Source of the DNA: Streptomyces mobaraensis NBRC 13819 = DSM 40847
GTDB lineage: Bacteria > Actinomycetota > Actinomycetes > Streptomycetales > Streptomycetaceae
Direction of reading: 5' to 3'
Assembly (NCBI RefSeq): GCF_017916255.1
Contig: NZ_CP072827.1
Coordinates: 4,861,501-4,925,500, forward strand
Length of the DNA: 64,000 nucleotides
Shown here: positions 41,938 to 51,900 of the stretch, one piece after another
Position numbering within the stretch: the stretch's first letter is position 1
Layout: every line of letters starts with the position of its first letter
Made by a program: the position numbers and the translations under genes
Notes under the pieces: model-generated
What the model saw: only the letters and a program-made list of their open reading frames with translations
What the model was told of the DNA's origin: nothing
Databases searched by the model: none

Positions 41938-42579
41938 ATGAGGGGCGAACCCAGTTGCCCGAAGTGCGGTGGCCGGGTGCGTGCGCCCGGTCTCTTCGCC
42001 GACTCCTGGCAATGCGCAGTGCACGGCAGTGTGCACCCTCTGCAACCCGTGGTCCCGCCGAGCGTCGAGGCGCTGGCCGTCGTCGTCGGCCGGGCTCGGG
42101 TCCCCGTCTGGATGCCCTGGCCGCTGCCGGTCGGCTGGCTGTTCACCGGCGTCGTCTGCGCCGGTGACGACCGCAGCGGCGGCCGGGCCACCGCCGTCGC
42201 CTGCTCGGGGCCCGGCCCGCTCGGCGGCCCCGGCGAGCTGCTGCTGGTCGCCGAGGAACTGGGTGTCGGGCTGGGCGCCCGGTACGCCGGCATCGACGGC
42301 CCCGACCCCGGCACCCGGCTGAGCGTCGACGGGCCCCCGGCCGCCAAGGTCCTCGCGGCGGGCCGCCCCACCCCCCTGTGGCACGTCTCCGGCGTCCCCG
42401 GCGACCGGGCCGTCTTCGCCGGCGAGGCGTGCGGGCTCTGGCTGTGGGCCATCGTCTGGCCCGAGCGGTCGGGGCTGCTGATGTACGACGAACTGGTCCT
42501 CACCGACCTGCGGGACGCCGGCGCGGAGGTGGACCTGCTGCCCTGCGGGGCGCTCTCCCCTTGGATCGTCTCGCCCTGA
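41938..42579 (+). CDS. Zinc-ribbon conserved protein (DUF6758-like, 213 aa)
   Basis: The start is set at ATG 41938 (MRGEPSCPKCGGRVRAPG); TTG 41929 behind GGAGG is an alternative adding three residues. A CPKC pair and the downstream 'DSWQCAVHG' Cys/His give a zinc ribbon in the first 35 residues. The rest is an unassigned alpha/beta domain with 'GLWLWAIVWPERSGLLMYDE' near the end. Conserved in Streptomyces, function unknown. Probably co-transcribed with the SUFU gene. Confidence 0.8.
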   Translation: MRGEPSCPKCGGRVRAPGLFADSWQCAVHGSVHPLQPVVPPSVEALAVVVGRARVPVWMPWPLPVGWLFTGVVCAGDDRSGGRATAVACSGPGPLGGPGELLLVAEELGVGLGARYAGIDGPDPGTRLSVDGPPAAKVLAAGRPTPLWHVSGVPGDRAVFAGEACGLWLWAIVWPERSGLLMYDELVLTDLRDAGAEVDLLPCGALSPWIVSP

Positions 42580-42584
42580 GCGGG

Positions 42585-42696
42585 AGCCGCGCTCCCTGGG
42601 AGCCGTGCTGCCTGAAAGCCGTGCTTCTCGAGAGCCGCGCTTCCTGAGAACCGCAGTTCGCGAGGGCCTCGCTCCGCGAGATTCGCACCCCTTCCG
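42585..42696. repeat. Minisatellite with exact 16-bp period, six to seven copies
   Basis: Units start at 42585, 42601, 42617, 42633, 42649, 42665 and a degenerate one at 42681; the consensus is about AGCCGCGCTTCCTGAG. It starts 6 nt after the zinc-ribbon gene stop. Confidence 0.8.
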
Positions 42697-42861
42697 AGAG
42701 CCGCACTGGACAAACCGTCGCGTCCACCGCTCCCGGGGTTCCGGATCGGACCGGCCGGTGGGTGAGCGGACGCCCGTTATCCTGAACCGGTTCCGTCCGT
42801 AGCTTGATGCTGACCGGTTCGCTCCGTTCAGTTCTCGTCCGTTCGCTGGGAGGCCCGAGTC

Positions 42862-43722
42862 GTGCGCATCGACCTGCACACCCACTCGACGGCCTCCGAC
42901 GGTACGGACACCCCCGCCGAGCTGGTGCGCAACGCCGTCGCGGCGGGTCTGGACGTCGTCGCGCTGACCGACCACGACGGCGTCGGCGGGCACGCGGAGG
43001 CCATCGCGGCGCTCCCGCCGGGCCTCACCCTCGTCACCGGCGCGGAGCTCTCCTGCCGCCTCGGCGGCGCCGACGGCGTCGGGGTGCACATGCTGGCGTA
43101 CCTCTTCGACCCGGCGGAGCCGGAGTTCGCCGCCGCGCGCGAGCTGGTCCGCGACGGGCGCGAGCCCCGCGCCCGCGCCATGGTGGCCCGGCTGCGCGAA
43201 CTCGGCGTGCCGATCACCTGGGAGCGGGTCGCCGAACTGGCCCAGGGCGCCGTCGGACGGCCGCACGTGGCGACGGCCATGGTCGAGCTCGGGGTGATCG
43301 ACACCGTCTCGGACGCGTTCACGCCCGAGTGGATCGGCAACGGCGGGCGCGCCTACGCGGACAAGCACGAGTTCGACCCGTTCGACGCGGTCCGCCTGGT
43401 CAAGGCCGCCGGCGGGGTCACCGTCCTCGCCCACCCGATGGCCGTCAAGCGGGGCGTCTGCGTCCCCGAGGACGCGATAGCCGAGCTGGCCGCGGCCGGA
43501 CTCGACGGCATCGAGGTCGACCACATGGACCACGACGCCCCCACCCGCGCCCGGCTGCGCGGCCTCGCCGCCGACCTCTCCCTGCTGCCCACGGGTTCCA
43601 GCGACTACCACGGCCGCAACAAGACCTGTGAACTCGGCGAGTTCACCACCGATCCCGAGATCTACGGCGAGATCACGCGCCGCGCGACGGGCGCGTTCCC
43701 CGTCCCGGGCGCGGGCGGCTGA
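42862..43722 (+). CDS. PHP-domain phosphoesterase (TrpH/RnaAM-like)
   Basis: The 286-aa protein starts at GTG 42862 with GGGAGG upstream. The metal-binding His/Asp set is visible: 'RIDLHTHSTASDGTDTPAEL', 'ALTDHDGVGGH', 'TGAELSCR', 'VLAHPM', 'GIEVDHMDHD' and 'TGSSDYHGRNK'. This matches TrpH/RnaAM-type PHP proteins, which have 3',5'-nucleotide phosphatase or RNA 5'-exonuclease activity. The exact substrate is not determinable here. Confidence 0.9.
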   Translation: MRIDLHTHSTASDGTDTPAELVRNAVAAGLDVVALTDHDGVGGHAEAIAALPPGLTLVTGAELSCRLGGADGVGVHMLAYLFDPAEPEFAAARELVRDGREPRARAMVARLRELGVPITWERVAELAQGAVGRPHVATAMVELGVIDTVSDAFTPEWIGNGGRAYADKHEFDPFDAVRLVKAAGGVTVLAHPMAVKRGVCVPEDAIAELAAAGLDGIEVDHMDHDAPTRARLRGLAADLSLLPTGSSDYHGRNKTCELGEFTTDPEIYGEITRRATGAFPVPGAGG

Positions 43723-43951
43723 GCCCACACCACCCCGGAAGGCCCTCCGCGCGGGCCGGGCGCTCCTGACGGCGCCCGGGCTTCCGCGCGCATCCGTGCG
43801 CCGTACGACGTCGGCGCGCCACCATCCTCCCTTCCACGCGCCGCCCTTTCGTCCCCTTCGCTTCTGCGACGACCCCCTTCCGCCCCCCGCGACGGCCGCC
43901 CGCGCGTCGCCCTGTTCCCTCCGACCGGCACCACACCGCAAGGCCCTCACT

Positions 43952-44557
43952 GTGTTCGACTTCGCTGTCTTCGGCTCGCTCTTCCTCACCCTGTTCGTGA
44001 TCATGGATCCGCCCGGGATCACGCCGATCTTCCTCGCCCTGTCCTCGGGCCGGCCCGCCAAGGTCCAGCGCCGGATGGCCTGGCAGGCGGCGGCGGTGGC
44101 CTTCGGCGTCATCACCGTCTTCGGCCTCTGCGGCCAGCAGATCCTGGACTACCTGCACATCACCACCCCGGCCCTGATGATCGCGGGCGGTCTGCTCCTG
44201 CTGCTCATCGCGCTCGACCTGCTCACCGGGAAGTCGGAGGAGCCCACGCAGACCAAGGACGTCAACGTCGCGCTGGTGCCGCTGGGCATGCCGCTGCTGG
44301 CCGGGCCCGGTGCGATCGTCTCGGTGATCCTCGCCGTGCAGCACGCCGACTCGTTCGCCGCCCAGGTCTCGGTGTGGACCGCCATCGCCGCCATGCACGT
44401 GGTGCTGTGGCTGGTGATGCGCTACTCGCTGCTGATCATCAAGGTGATCAAGGACGGCGGTGTGGTGCTCGTCACCCGGCTCGCGGGCATGATGCTCTCC
44501 GCGCTCGCCGTGCAGCAGATCATCAACGGCGTCTCCCAGGTGATCCACAACTGGTGA
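43952..44557 (+). CDS. MarC-family integral membrane protein
   Basis: The 201-aa protein begins at GTG 43952; upstream in-frame codons cross the previous gene. Six membrane segments, with 'FVIMDPPGITPIFLALSSGR', 'GGLLLLLIALDLLTGK', 'GMPLLAGPGAIVSVILAVQH' and a final 'LAVQQIINGV', all typical of MarC/UPF0056. Function unresolved; the proteins are not drug pumps despite the name. Confidence 0.92.
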   Translation: MFDFAVFGSLFLTLFVIMDPPGITPIFLALSSGRPAKVQRRMAWQAAAVAFGVITVFGLCGQQILDYLHITTPALMIAGGLLLLLIALDLLTGKSEEPTQTKDVNVALVPLGMPLLAGPGAIVSVILAVQHADSFAAQVSVWTAIAAMHVVLWLVMRYSLLIIKVIKDGGVVLVTRLAGMMLSALAVQQIINGVSQVIHNW

Positions 44558-44626
44558 CCGACCCGGCGGCCCCCCTCCCGTGAACCCCCGCGCGGGCGGC
44601 CGGAGTACGCCCCTGTGAACGCGAAG

Positions 44627-44657
44627 CGCCCCCGTACGGACGGTCCGTGCGGGGGCG
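44627..44657. terminator. Bidirectional hairpin terminator
   Basis: 14-nt arms (44627-44640 and 44644-44657) match at 13 of 14 positions with a 3-nt loop, between marC (+) and the 50-aa gene (-). Confidence 0.8.
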
Positions 44658-44700
44658 TTCCGCGTCCGGCGGCTGCCGGACGTGCGTACTCTTCAGCCTG

Positions 44701-44853
44701 TCACCGGGTCGCGGTGTCGGCCGGGCGGATGTAGATGCGCTGGCCGATCGAGGCGGCCTGCTGCACGATCCGGTTGACGGAGGCGGCGTCCACGACGGTG
44801 CTGTCGAGGGCGGTGCCGTCGACGTCGTCCAGGCGCATGATCTCGAAGCGCAC
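44701..44853 (-). CDS. Small conserved protein of unknown function (50 aa)
   Basis: The start is set at GTG 44853 because GGGAG lies 6 nt upstream; the product reads MRFEIMRLDDVDGTALDS and ends IGQRIYIRPADTATR. It has one long helix (VVDAASVNRIVQQAA). Similar small proteins occur in other Streptomyces as far as I can recall; no function is known. Confidence 0.7.
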   Translation of the reverse strand: MRFEIMRLDDVDGTALDSTVVDAASVNRIVQQAASIGQRIYIRPADTATR

Positions 44854-44999
44854 AGGCTTCTCCCTTCGTCTGATCCTCCTGAGGAGAACTTGCGAGAACA
44901 GGAAGCGGCGCCGCCACTCTGCGGCGCGTTCCGAAACTGTCCAACGAGGTGCTGTCTGCAAACATTCCCTACGCTAAAGAAATTTTTATCATGACTAAT

Positions 45000-45011
45000 T
45001 ACCGACCGGTA
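45000..45011. promoter_or_regulatory. TACCG-AC-CGGTA palindrome, candidate TetR-type operator
   Basis: It lies at the edge of an unusually AT-rich stretch (about 44975-45000), 27 nt before ATG 45039. The shape resembles TetR-family half-sites. Confidence 0.4.
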
Positions 45012-45038
45012 GTGCTTTAGAGCGAGCGAGCCCCCCAC

Positions 45039-45965
45039 ATGACCGAAGAACGCCCCGAAGCGCCCGGCCTGACCGAGGTCGTCGCCGGTATCGAGCGCAC
45101 CAACGAACTGCTCACCCGCGTCCTCGCCGAGGTCGCCACCACCCCCGCCACCCACGCCGTCTTCGTCGACGCCGGCTACGCCTACGCCGCCGCCGGCCGC
45201 CTCGTCGTCGGCAGCGAGGACCGGCGCGCCATCGAGCTCGACGCCGAGGGCCTGATCGAGGCGTTCATCGACAAGGCGCGGACGATCTTCCCGGACAGCC
45301 GGCTGCTGCGCGTCTACTGGTACGACGGCGCCCGCCGCCGCATCCACACCACCGAGCAGCAGGCCATCGCCGAGCTCCCCGACGTCAAGGTCCGGCTCGG
45401 CAACCTCAACGCCCACAACCAGCAGAAGGGCGTCGACTCCCTGATCCGCACCGACCTGGAGACCCTGGCCCGGCACCGCGCGATCAGCGACGCCGTGCTC
45501 GTCGGCGGCGACGAGGACCTGGTCTCCGCCGTCGAGGCCGCGCAGGGATACGGCGCCCGCGTCCACCTCTGGGGCATCGAGGCCCCGGGCGGACGCAACC
45601 AGGCGGACCCGCTGCTCTGGGAGGTCGACAGCCGGCGCACCTTCGACCGGGACTTCTGCGAGCCCTATGTGACCCGGCGGACCGCCCCCGAGCCGCCCGT
45701 CGAGGCCCCGGCGCACCGGGGGACGGTCCCGGACCGCGACGAGGTGCGGTTCGTCGGCGCCCGGGTTGCCTCCGAGTGGCTCGGCGCGCGGGGGCCGGAC
45801 GCCCTGGCCGAGCTCCTCCCCGGCCACCCCTACCTTCCCGGCGCCGTCGACCAGGAGCTGCTGGTGGCCGCGGAGGCGCTGCTCGGCCTGTCCCTCCGCG
45901 GCCACGCGGACCTGCGCCGGGCGCTGCGCGACGGCTTCTGGGACCACCTCCAGATGAGGTTCTGA
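45039..45965 (+). CDS. NYN-domain (PIN-like) ribonuclease-type protein
   Basis: The 308-aa protein has the NYN fold: 'HAVFVDAGYAYAAAGRLVVG' with the first Asp, 'LLRVYWYDGARRR', 'NQQKGVDSLIRTDLETLARH' and 'SDAVLVGGDEDLVSAVEAAQ' giving the acidic pocket. A ~90-aa C-terminal helical domain follows. These are putative single-strand RNA nucleases; partners unknown. The AT-rich promoter region and palindrome upstream suggest regulated expression. Confidence 0.88.
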   Translation: MTEERPEAPGLTEVVAGIERTNELLTRVLAEVATTPATHAVFVDAGYAYAAAGRLVVGSEDRRAIELDAEGLIEAFIDKARTIFPDSRLLRVYWYDGARRRIHTTEQQAIAELPDVKVRLGNLNAHNQQKGVDSLIRTDLETLARHRAISDAVLVGGDEDLVSAVEAAQGYGARVHLWGIEAPGGRNQADPLLWEVDSRRTFDRDFCEPYVTRRTAPEPPVEAPAHRGTVPDRDEVRFVGARVASEWLGARGPDALAELLPGHPYLPGAVDQELLVAAEALLGLSLRGHADLRRALRDGFWDHLQMRF

Positions 45966-46163
45966 GGCACGGATGAAGCGGACGGGGATGGAGTGACGGA
46001 ACGGGGGCATACGCCGGGGGGAAGAACTGCGCGTGGGACGCGCGTGCCGGAATGCGCACCGGAGGACCGAGTGGAACCCTTGCTACGGGTGGGTCGCGGC
46101 CCGACGCGCGCCGGCCGCCCGTCACCGCTGGAGTACCGGACAAGAGAAACGAGGCGATCGGCC

Positions 46164-46940
46164 ATGTCGGCTTCCGAGCGCGCGGGGCCGGGGACGCCCT
46201 GCTGGGTGAGCCTGTTGACCGGCGACCTCGGCGCGGCGCAGCGGTTCTACGGCGCGGTGCTCGGCTGGACCTTCCGGCAGGGTTCGCTGGGCGAGGACTT
46301 CTGCGTGGCGCTCTCCGGCGGCCGGCCGGTCGCCGGGCTGGGCAACGTCGCCCGCCGGATGGGCGTCGCCGTCCACTGGAGCAGCTACTTCGCCGTGGAC
46401 GACGCGGACACGGCCGCCGCGCGGGTCCGCGAGCGCGGCGGCACCGTCGCCGTCGGCCCGCTCGCCTTCGGCGGCGGCCGGGCCGTGCTGGCCGCCGACC
46501 CGGACGGCGCCGTCTTCGGCTTCTGGGAAGGGCGGGTCCTGCGCGACTGGAGCATCGGCAGCGGCGCCGCCCCCGCCTGGCTGGAGCTGCGCACCCGCGA
46601 CTGTTTCGACGCCGCCCTCTTCTACGGCGGCGTCTTCCAGTGGGACAGCCAGGAGACGGACGTGCGCTACGAGGACGACGTGGTGATGATCCGGGTGGCC
46701 GGCCAGACGGTGGCCTGCCTGCGCGGCGGCGCCGTCGAGGCGGCCCCCGACCCGAAGGTCCGGCCGCGCTGGCACGTCTACTTCCGGGTGGACAACGTGG
46801 AGAAGGCCGTCGCCGCCGCCCAGGCGGCCGGCGGCTCGGTCGTCGCGGAGCCGGGCGTCTCCCGGGTCGGGCCCGAGGCGACCCTCTGCGACCCGGAGGG
46901 CGGCATCTTCACGGTCACCGAGGCGGCTCGGGGCTGCTGA
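46164..46940 (+). CDS. VOC/glyoxalase-fold protein with two domains
   Basis: The 258-aa protein starts at ATG 46164 with GAGG about 9 nt upstream. It is a duplicated vicinal-oxygen-chelate fold: 'GTPCWVSLLTGDLGAAQRFY' and 'GAVLGW' for domain 1, then 'PAWLELRTRDCFDAALFYGG', 'VFQW' and 'TLCDPEGGIFTV' for domain 2. This matches the Streptomyces 'hydroxylase'/bleomycin-resistance-like VOC group. Substrate unknown. Its 3' end overlaps the convergent hydrolase gene by 26 nt. Confidence 0.88.
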   Translation: MSASERAGPGTPCWVSLLTGDLGAAQRFYGAVLGWTFRQGSLGEDFCVALSGGRPVAGLGNVARRMGVAVHWSSYFAVDDADTAAARVRERGGTVAVGPLAFGGGRAVLAADPDGAVFGFWEGRVLRDWSIGSGAAPAWLELRTRDCFDAALFYGGVFQWDSQETDVRYEDDVVMIRVAGQTVACLRGGAVEAAPDPKVRPRWHVYFRVDNVEKAVAAAQAAGGSVVAEPGVSRVGPEATLCDPEGGIFTVTEAARGC

Positions 46941-47844
46941 CCGCTGATGGGGCGGTCGCCGACGCGGAAGTGGGCGAGAGGGAGGACCAGAACTCCAGGA
47001 GCCGGGCGGCCGTGGCCCCCGGCTCCTCCGCGTTCGGCGAGTGCCCCGCGCCCGCGATCCGCACACGCCGCGCGGACAGCTCCTCCGCCATGGCGTCCAG
47101 CTCCGGCACCGGCCAGGCGTAGTCCTCCGCGCCGGAGACCACGCACAGCGGGAGCGGCAGCCGGGCCAGCTCCGCGACCCGGTCCGGCTCCTCCATCAAC
47201 TGCCGTGCGGTCGTGGTCAGTTGGACGGGGTGGGTGGCCAGCCAGCGGCGGTGCAGGAAAGCGCCGTGCTCCGTCGGCAGGATGCTCTCCTCCGGATCGC
47301 CGCCCTGCTCGGCGTCGAGCCGCCGCATCTCCCGCCACACCTCCTCCATGCTCATCCCCAGCCCCTCGAGAGCGTGGATCAGCAGCCGGGTGCGCTCCTG
47401 CTGCCCGGCGGAGACCGGCCCCCGGCCGCTGCTCATCAGCGTGAGCGAACGGAACGGGCGCGGGTCGCGGAGCGCGGCCGCCCGGACGATCAGCCCGCCG
47501 AGGGAGTGGCCGAGCAGATGCACCGGGCCGTCGCCGAGCGCGGCGGCCTGCGCCAGCACGTCGAGCGCCAGCTCCTCCCGCCCGTAGGCCGACGCGTCGT
47601 CGGGCCCGGGAGACTCGAACTGCCCCCGCCCGTCCACCGCGACGGCCCGCAACCCGCCCTCGGCGAGGGGCTCCAGCAGCGCGATGAAGTCCTCCTTGCT
47701 CCCCGTGAACCCCGGCACCAGCAGCACCGTTCCGCGGTGCGTGCCCGCCGGCCGGGCGTCGTGGACGGCGAACTCCCCGCGCGCGGTGGCGAGCCGGTAC
47801 GCGCGGGCACCGGGGGGCAAGGTGAGGAACGGTGGCCTGCTCAT
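46915..47844 (-). CDS. Alpha/beta-hydrolase
   Basis: The 309-aa protein starts at ATG 47844. The nucleophile elbow is GHSLGG, the oxyanion region 'LVPGFTGSKEDF' and 'VDGRGQFESPG', and the catalytic His is in 'GAGHSPNAEEP'. Belongs to the general esterase/haloperoxidase-like class. No neighbour indicates a substrate. It is divergent from the SDR gene with 67 bp between. Confidence 0.9.
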   Translation of the reverse strand: MSRPPFLTLPPGARAYRLATARGEFAVHDARPAGTHRGTVLLVPGFTGSKEDFIALLEPLAEGGLRAVAVDGRGQFESPGPDDASAYGREELALDVLAQAAALGDGPVHLLGHSLGGLIVRAAALRDPRPFRSLTLMSSGRGPVSAGQQERTRLLIHALEGLGMSMEEVWREMRRLDAEQGGDPEESILPTEHGAFLHRRWLATHPVQLTTTARQLMEEPDRVAELARLPLPLCVVSGAEDYAWPVPELDAMAEELSARRVRIAGAGHSPNAEEPGATAARLLEFWSSLSPTSASATAPSAVSSPEPPR

Positions 47845-47911
47845 GGTCCGAGGCTAATGCGACGTCCGATGGCCGCCGGTCCCGGGCATCTTGGACGAAG
47901 AAGATCGAACC

Positions 47912-48682
47912 ATGCAGAACACAGTGAACAACGCAGTCGTTCCCGGCGAGTTCGACGGCCAGGCCGTCCTCGTCACCGGCGGCGGCAGGGGCATCGGCCG
48001 CGCCGTCGTCCTCCGGCTGGCGGCGGGCGGCGCGGACGTCGCCTTGACCTACCTGTCCGACGAGCGGGCCGCGGCCGACGTCGTCGCCGACGTGAAGGCA
48101 CTCGGCCGACGCGCCCTCGCCCTCCGCGCCGACGCGGCGGACGCCACGGCGGTACGCGGCGCGGTGGACGCGGTCGTCTCGGAGTTCGGACGGCTCGACG
48201 TCCTCGTCAACAACGCGGGCGTGGGCGCTCTCGGCCCGATCGGCGAGCTGACCGAGGAGGACGTCGACCGGGTCCTGTCCGTGAACGTCCGCGGGGTCTA
48301 CCTGGCCACCCAGGCGGCCGTCCGGCACCTCGGCGCGGGTGGGCGCGTCATCATGATCGGAAGCTGTATGACACAGCACGTGCCGTTCCCCGGCGGCACG
48401 CTCTACGCCACCAGCAAGGCGGCTCTCATCGGGCTCACCAAGTCCCTGGCCAGGGAGCTCGGCCCTGCCGGGGTCACCGTCAACATCGTCCACCCCGGTC
48501 CTGTCGACACCGACATGAATCCGGCGGACGGGCCGTTCGCCGAGGCGCAGGCGGGGGCGACGGCTCTTGGCAGGTACGCGCGGCCGGAGGAGGTCGCGGC
48601 GACGGTCGCCCACCTGGCGGCGCCTTCGGCCGGGTACGTGACGGGGGCGTCGGTGGCGGTGGACGGGGGGCTGGCGGCGTAG
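47912..48682 (+). CDS. Short-chain dehydrogenase/reductase
   Basis: The 256-aa protein starts at ATG 47912. It has the Rossmann motif 'VTGGGRGIGRAVV', 'NNAGVGALG', the catalytic Ser region 'IGSCMTQHVPFPGG' with YATSK, and the C-terminal 'GYVTGASVAVDGG' typical of FabG-like enzymes. The cofactor is probably NADP(H). Substrate not determinable. Confidence 0.92.
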   Translation: MQNTVNNAVVPGEFDGQAVLVTGGGRGIGRAVVLRLAAGGADVALTYLSDERAAADVVADVKALGRRALALRADAADATAVRGAVDAVVSEFGRLDVLVNNAGVGALGPIGELTEEDVDRVLSVNVRGVYLATQAAVRHLGAGGRVIMIGSCMTQHVPFPGGTLYATSKAALIGLTKSLARELGPAGVTVNIVHPGPVDTDMNPADGPFAEAQAGATALGRYARPEEVAATVAHLAAPSAGYVTGASVAVDGGLAA

Positions 48683-48706
48683 CGAGCGCGCCTGCGGCGG
48701 GCTGTG

Positions 48707-48920
48707 CCCCGGTCCCGCCCCTTCGCCGATTCCTGGGGCTGCGCCCCCAGACCCCCCCTTTTCGCGGCTTCGCCGCTCGTCCTCAAACGCCGGACGGGCT
48801 GAATTCAGCCCGTCCGGCGTTTGAGGACAGCGCCCGCAGGGCGCTTCGGGGGTGCGGGGGCTCGCCCCCGCAAGAAACGGTGAATGGGGGTGCCCCCTCT
48901 GGGGGAGGGTCCGGGGCGAA
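48707..48920. repeat. Intergenic palindromic element, copy C
   Basis: Begins with the same CCCCGGTCCCGCCC arm as copies A and B and contains the AAACGCCGGACGGGCTGAA / TTCAGCCCGTCCGGCGTTT palindrome. The right arm is divergent. It lies between the convergent SDR and helicase genes. Confidence 0.8.
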
Positions 48921-48924
48921 CCCC

Positions 48925-51900
48925 TTAGCCCACGACCTCCGCCTCGGACACCGCCACGGCGGCGGCCTTCTTGGTCGTGCGGGTCCGCTTCGGCTTCACC
49001 TCGGCCTCACCCTCCGCCGCGGGAGCGGCGACAGCCTTCCTGGCCGTCCGCGTCCGCTTCGGCTTGGCCTCGGCCTCGGTCTCGGCCTCCGCGACCGGCG
49101 CCGCGGCAGCCTTCTTGGTGGCGCGAGCCCGCTTCGGCTTGGCCTCCGCTCCGGCCTCGCCTTCGACGACCGGCGCGGCAGCGGCCTTCTTCGCCGTCCG
49201 CGTCCGCTTCGGCTTGGCCGGCTCCTCCGCCGCGGCGGTCTGCTCCGGCTCGGCGGCCGCGGTGTCGACGGCCTTCACCGCACGCTTGCGCGTCCGCTTG
49301 ACGGGTGCGGCCGCCGCCTCGTCCTCCGCCGGTACGGCGGCGGTCTTCTTGGCGACGCGCGTGCGCTTCACGGGCGCGGCGGCCTCAGCGGTCTCCGCGG
49401 CCTCAGCGGTCTCGACGGCCGCTTCGGCGCGCTTGACGGTCCGGCGCGTGCGCTTCACGGGCGCGGCGGCCTCAGGGGCCTCCGCGGCCTCAGGGGCCTC
49501 CGCGGCCTCAGCGGTCTCGACGGCCGGAGCCGCCTCCGCGCGCTTGACGGTCCGACGGGCCCGCTTCACCGGCGCGGCGGCTTCGGCGACCTCGGCCGCC
49601 TCGGCGGCCGGTGCCTCCGGCGCGTCCGCGCCCAGGGTGGTGACGGCCCGCTTGGCGACCCGTCGAGTGCGCTTCGCCGGCGCGGCCGGCGCGTCATCGA
49701 CGGTCGGTGCCGCCGGAGCGGTGGTCTGCTCCACCGCCGGGGCGGCCTCCGCGCCGAGCGTGGTGACGGACCGCGTGGCGACGCGTCGAGTGCGCTTCGC
49801 CGGGGCGGCCGGCGCGGCCGGTGCCTCGGCGACCGGCTCGGCGACCGGCTCCGCCGCCGGGGCGGCGTCCGCGCCGAGGGAGGTGACCGTGCGGGTGACG
49901 ATCCGCCGGGCCCGCTTCGCGGGAGCGGCCTCCGTGCCGGCGGCCGGGGCCTGCTCCGCGGCACGCTCCTGGCGCGCCGGAGCCGTGGCCGCCGGCACCT
50001 CGACCGGCGCGGCGGAAACCGCGGCCTTGGCCTTGGCCTTCGCCTCGGCGGCGGCCCGAGCGGCCGCCTGGACGCGCAGCAGGGCGGTCTCGACGGTCTC
50101 GAACTCGCCTTCCGGCACGGCCGTGGCCGGTGCCGCGTAACGCGGACGCGCGGTACGGCCGGCCCCCGCGGACACGGCCTGCGACGGCAGCGACGTGCCC
50201 TCCTGCCGGGGCGCGGCGGACCGGGTACGGCGGCGCGGCCGGGCCGGGGCCTCCGGCTCGGGGGCCGGAGCCGTGGCCACGGATGCCTTGGAAACCGTCG
50301 CGGTGGACGCCTTGGCCACAGAAGCCGTCTCGACCGCGGGAGCCGCCGGAGCCGTCTTGGTGGCCGCCGGAGTCTCCGCCGCGGCCTGCCGGTTCTCCAC
50401 GGGAGCCACCGGGGCCGTTGCGGCGGCCGGAGCGGCGGCCGGAGCGGCCTGGGCCGCCGACGCCGCCGCCGGGGCCGCGCCGCGCGTACGGCGACGGCGG
50501 CGCGGACGCGCGGGCGTCTCGGGAGCCGTCGTGGCCGGAGCCGTCACGGAAACGGGGCTCTCCGGCACGGCCGCCTCTGCGGCCTCTGCGGCCTCCGGGG
50601 CGACGAAAGTCGGCGCGGTGGCCGTCGCCGCGGCCTCCACCGCCGCGCCCGAGCGTGTCCGGCGGCGCTGGCGCGGCGTACGGGTGCGCTCGGCGCGCTC
50701 GTCGGCGGCCTCCCGCTCGCCACGGTCACCACGGTCACCGCGGGAGCCACGGCCGTCCCGGCCGTCGCGGTCGCCCCGGGCGTCCTTGGAGCCGCGGCCC
50801 CGGCCCGCCCCGCGGCCGCCCGTCTCGCCGAGGTCCTCGATCTCCTCGGCCTCCAGACCGGCCAGGGTCCGCTGCGAACGCGGCAGGATGCCCTTGGTGC
50901 CGGCGGGGATGCCCAGCGCCTCGTAGAGGTGCGCGGAGGTGGAGTACGTCTCCTCCGGCTCGTCGAAGGGCAGCTCGAGCGCCTTGTTGATGAGCTTCCA
51001 GCGCGGGACGTCGTCCCAGTCGACCAGCGTCACGGCCGTACCGGACTTGCCCGCGCGGCCGGTGCGGCCGACGCGGTGCAGGTAGGTCTTCTCGTCCTCG
51101 GGCGTCTGGTAGTTGACGACGTGCGTGACGTTGTCGACGTCGATGCCGCGCGCGGCGACGTCGGTGCAGACCAGCACGTCGACCTTGCCGTTGCGGAACG
51201 CGCGCAGCGCCTGCTCGCGGGCGCCCTGGCCGAGGTCGCCGTGGACCGCGCCGGCGGCGAAGCCGCGGCGGGTGAGCTGCTCGGAGATGTCGGCGGCGGT
51301 CCGCTTCGTCCGGCAGAAGATCATCGCGCGGTCGCGGCCCTCCGCCTGGAGGATGCGGGCGACCATCTCCGGCTTGTCCATGTTGTGGGCGCGGAAGACG
51401 TGCTGCGCGATGTTGGCGTGCGTCTGGCGGCCGTCGTCGTCCGGCGAGGTGGCGCGGATGTGCGTGGGCTGCGACATGTAGCGGCGGGCCAGCGAGATGA
51501 CCGCGCCCGGCATGGTCGCCGAGAAGAGCATGGTCTGCCGCTTGGCCGGCAGCATGGTGATGATGCGCTCGACGTCGGGCAGGAAGCCCAGGTCGAGCAT
51601 CTCGTCGGCCTCGTCCAGCACCAGCGCCTTGACGTGCGCCAGGCTCAGCTTCTTCTGGCCGGCGAGGTCGAGGAGCCGCCCGGGGGTGCCGACGACGACG
51701 TCGCAGCCGGCCTTGAGCGCCTCGACCTGCGGCTCGTACGCCCGGCCGCCGTAGATCGCCTGGACGCGCACATTGCGCACCTTGCCGGCGGTGAGCAGGT
51801 CGTTGGTGACCTGCTGGCAGAGCTCACGGGTGGGGACGACGACGAGGGCCTGCGGGGCGTCGGTCAGCTGCTCGGGCTTGGCCCGGCCCGCCTCGACGTC

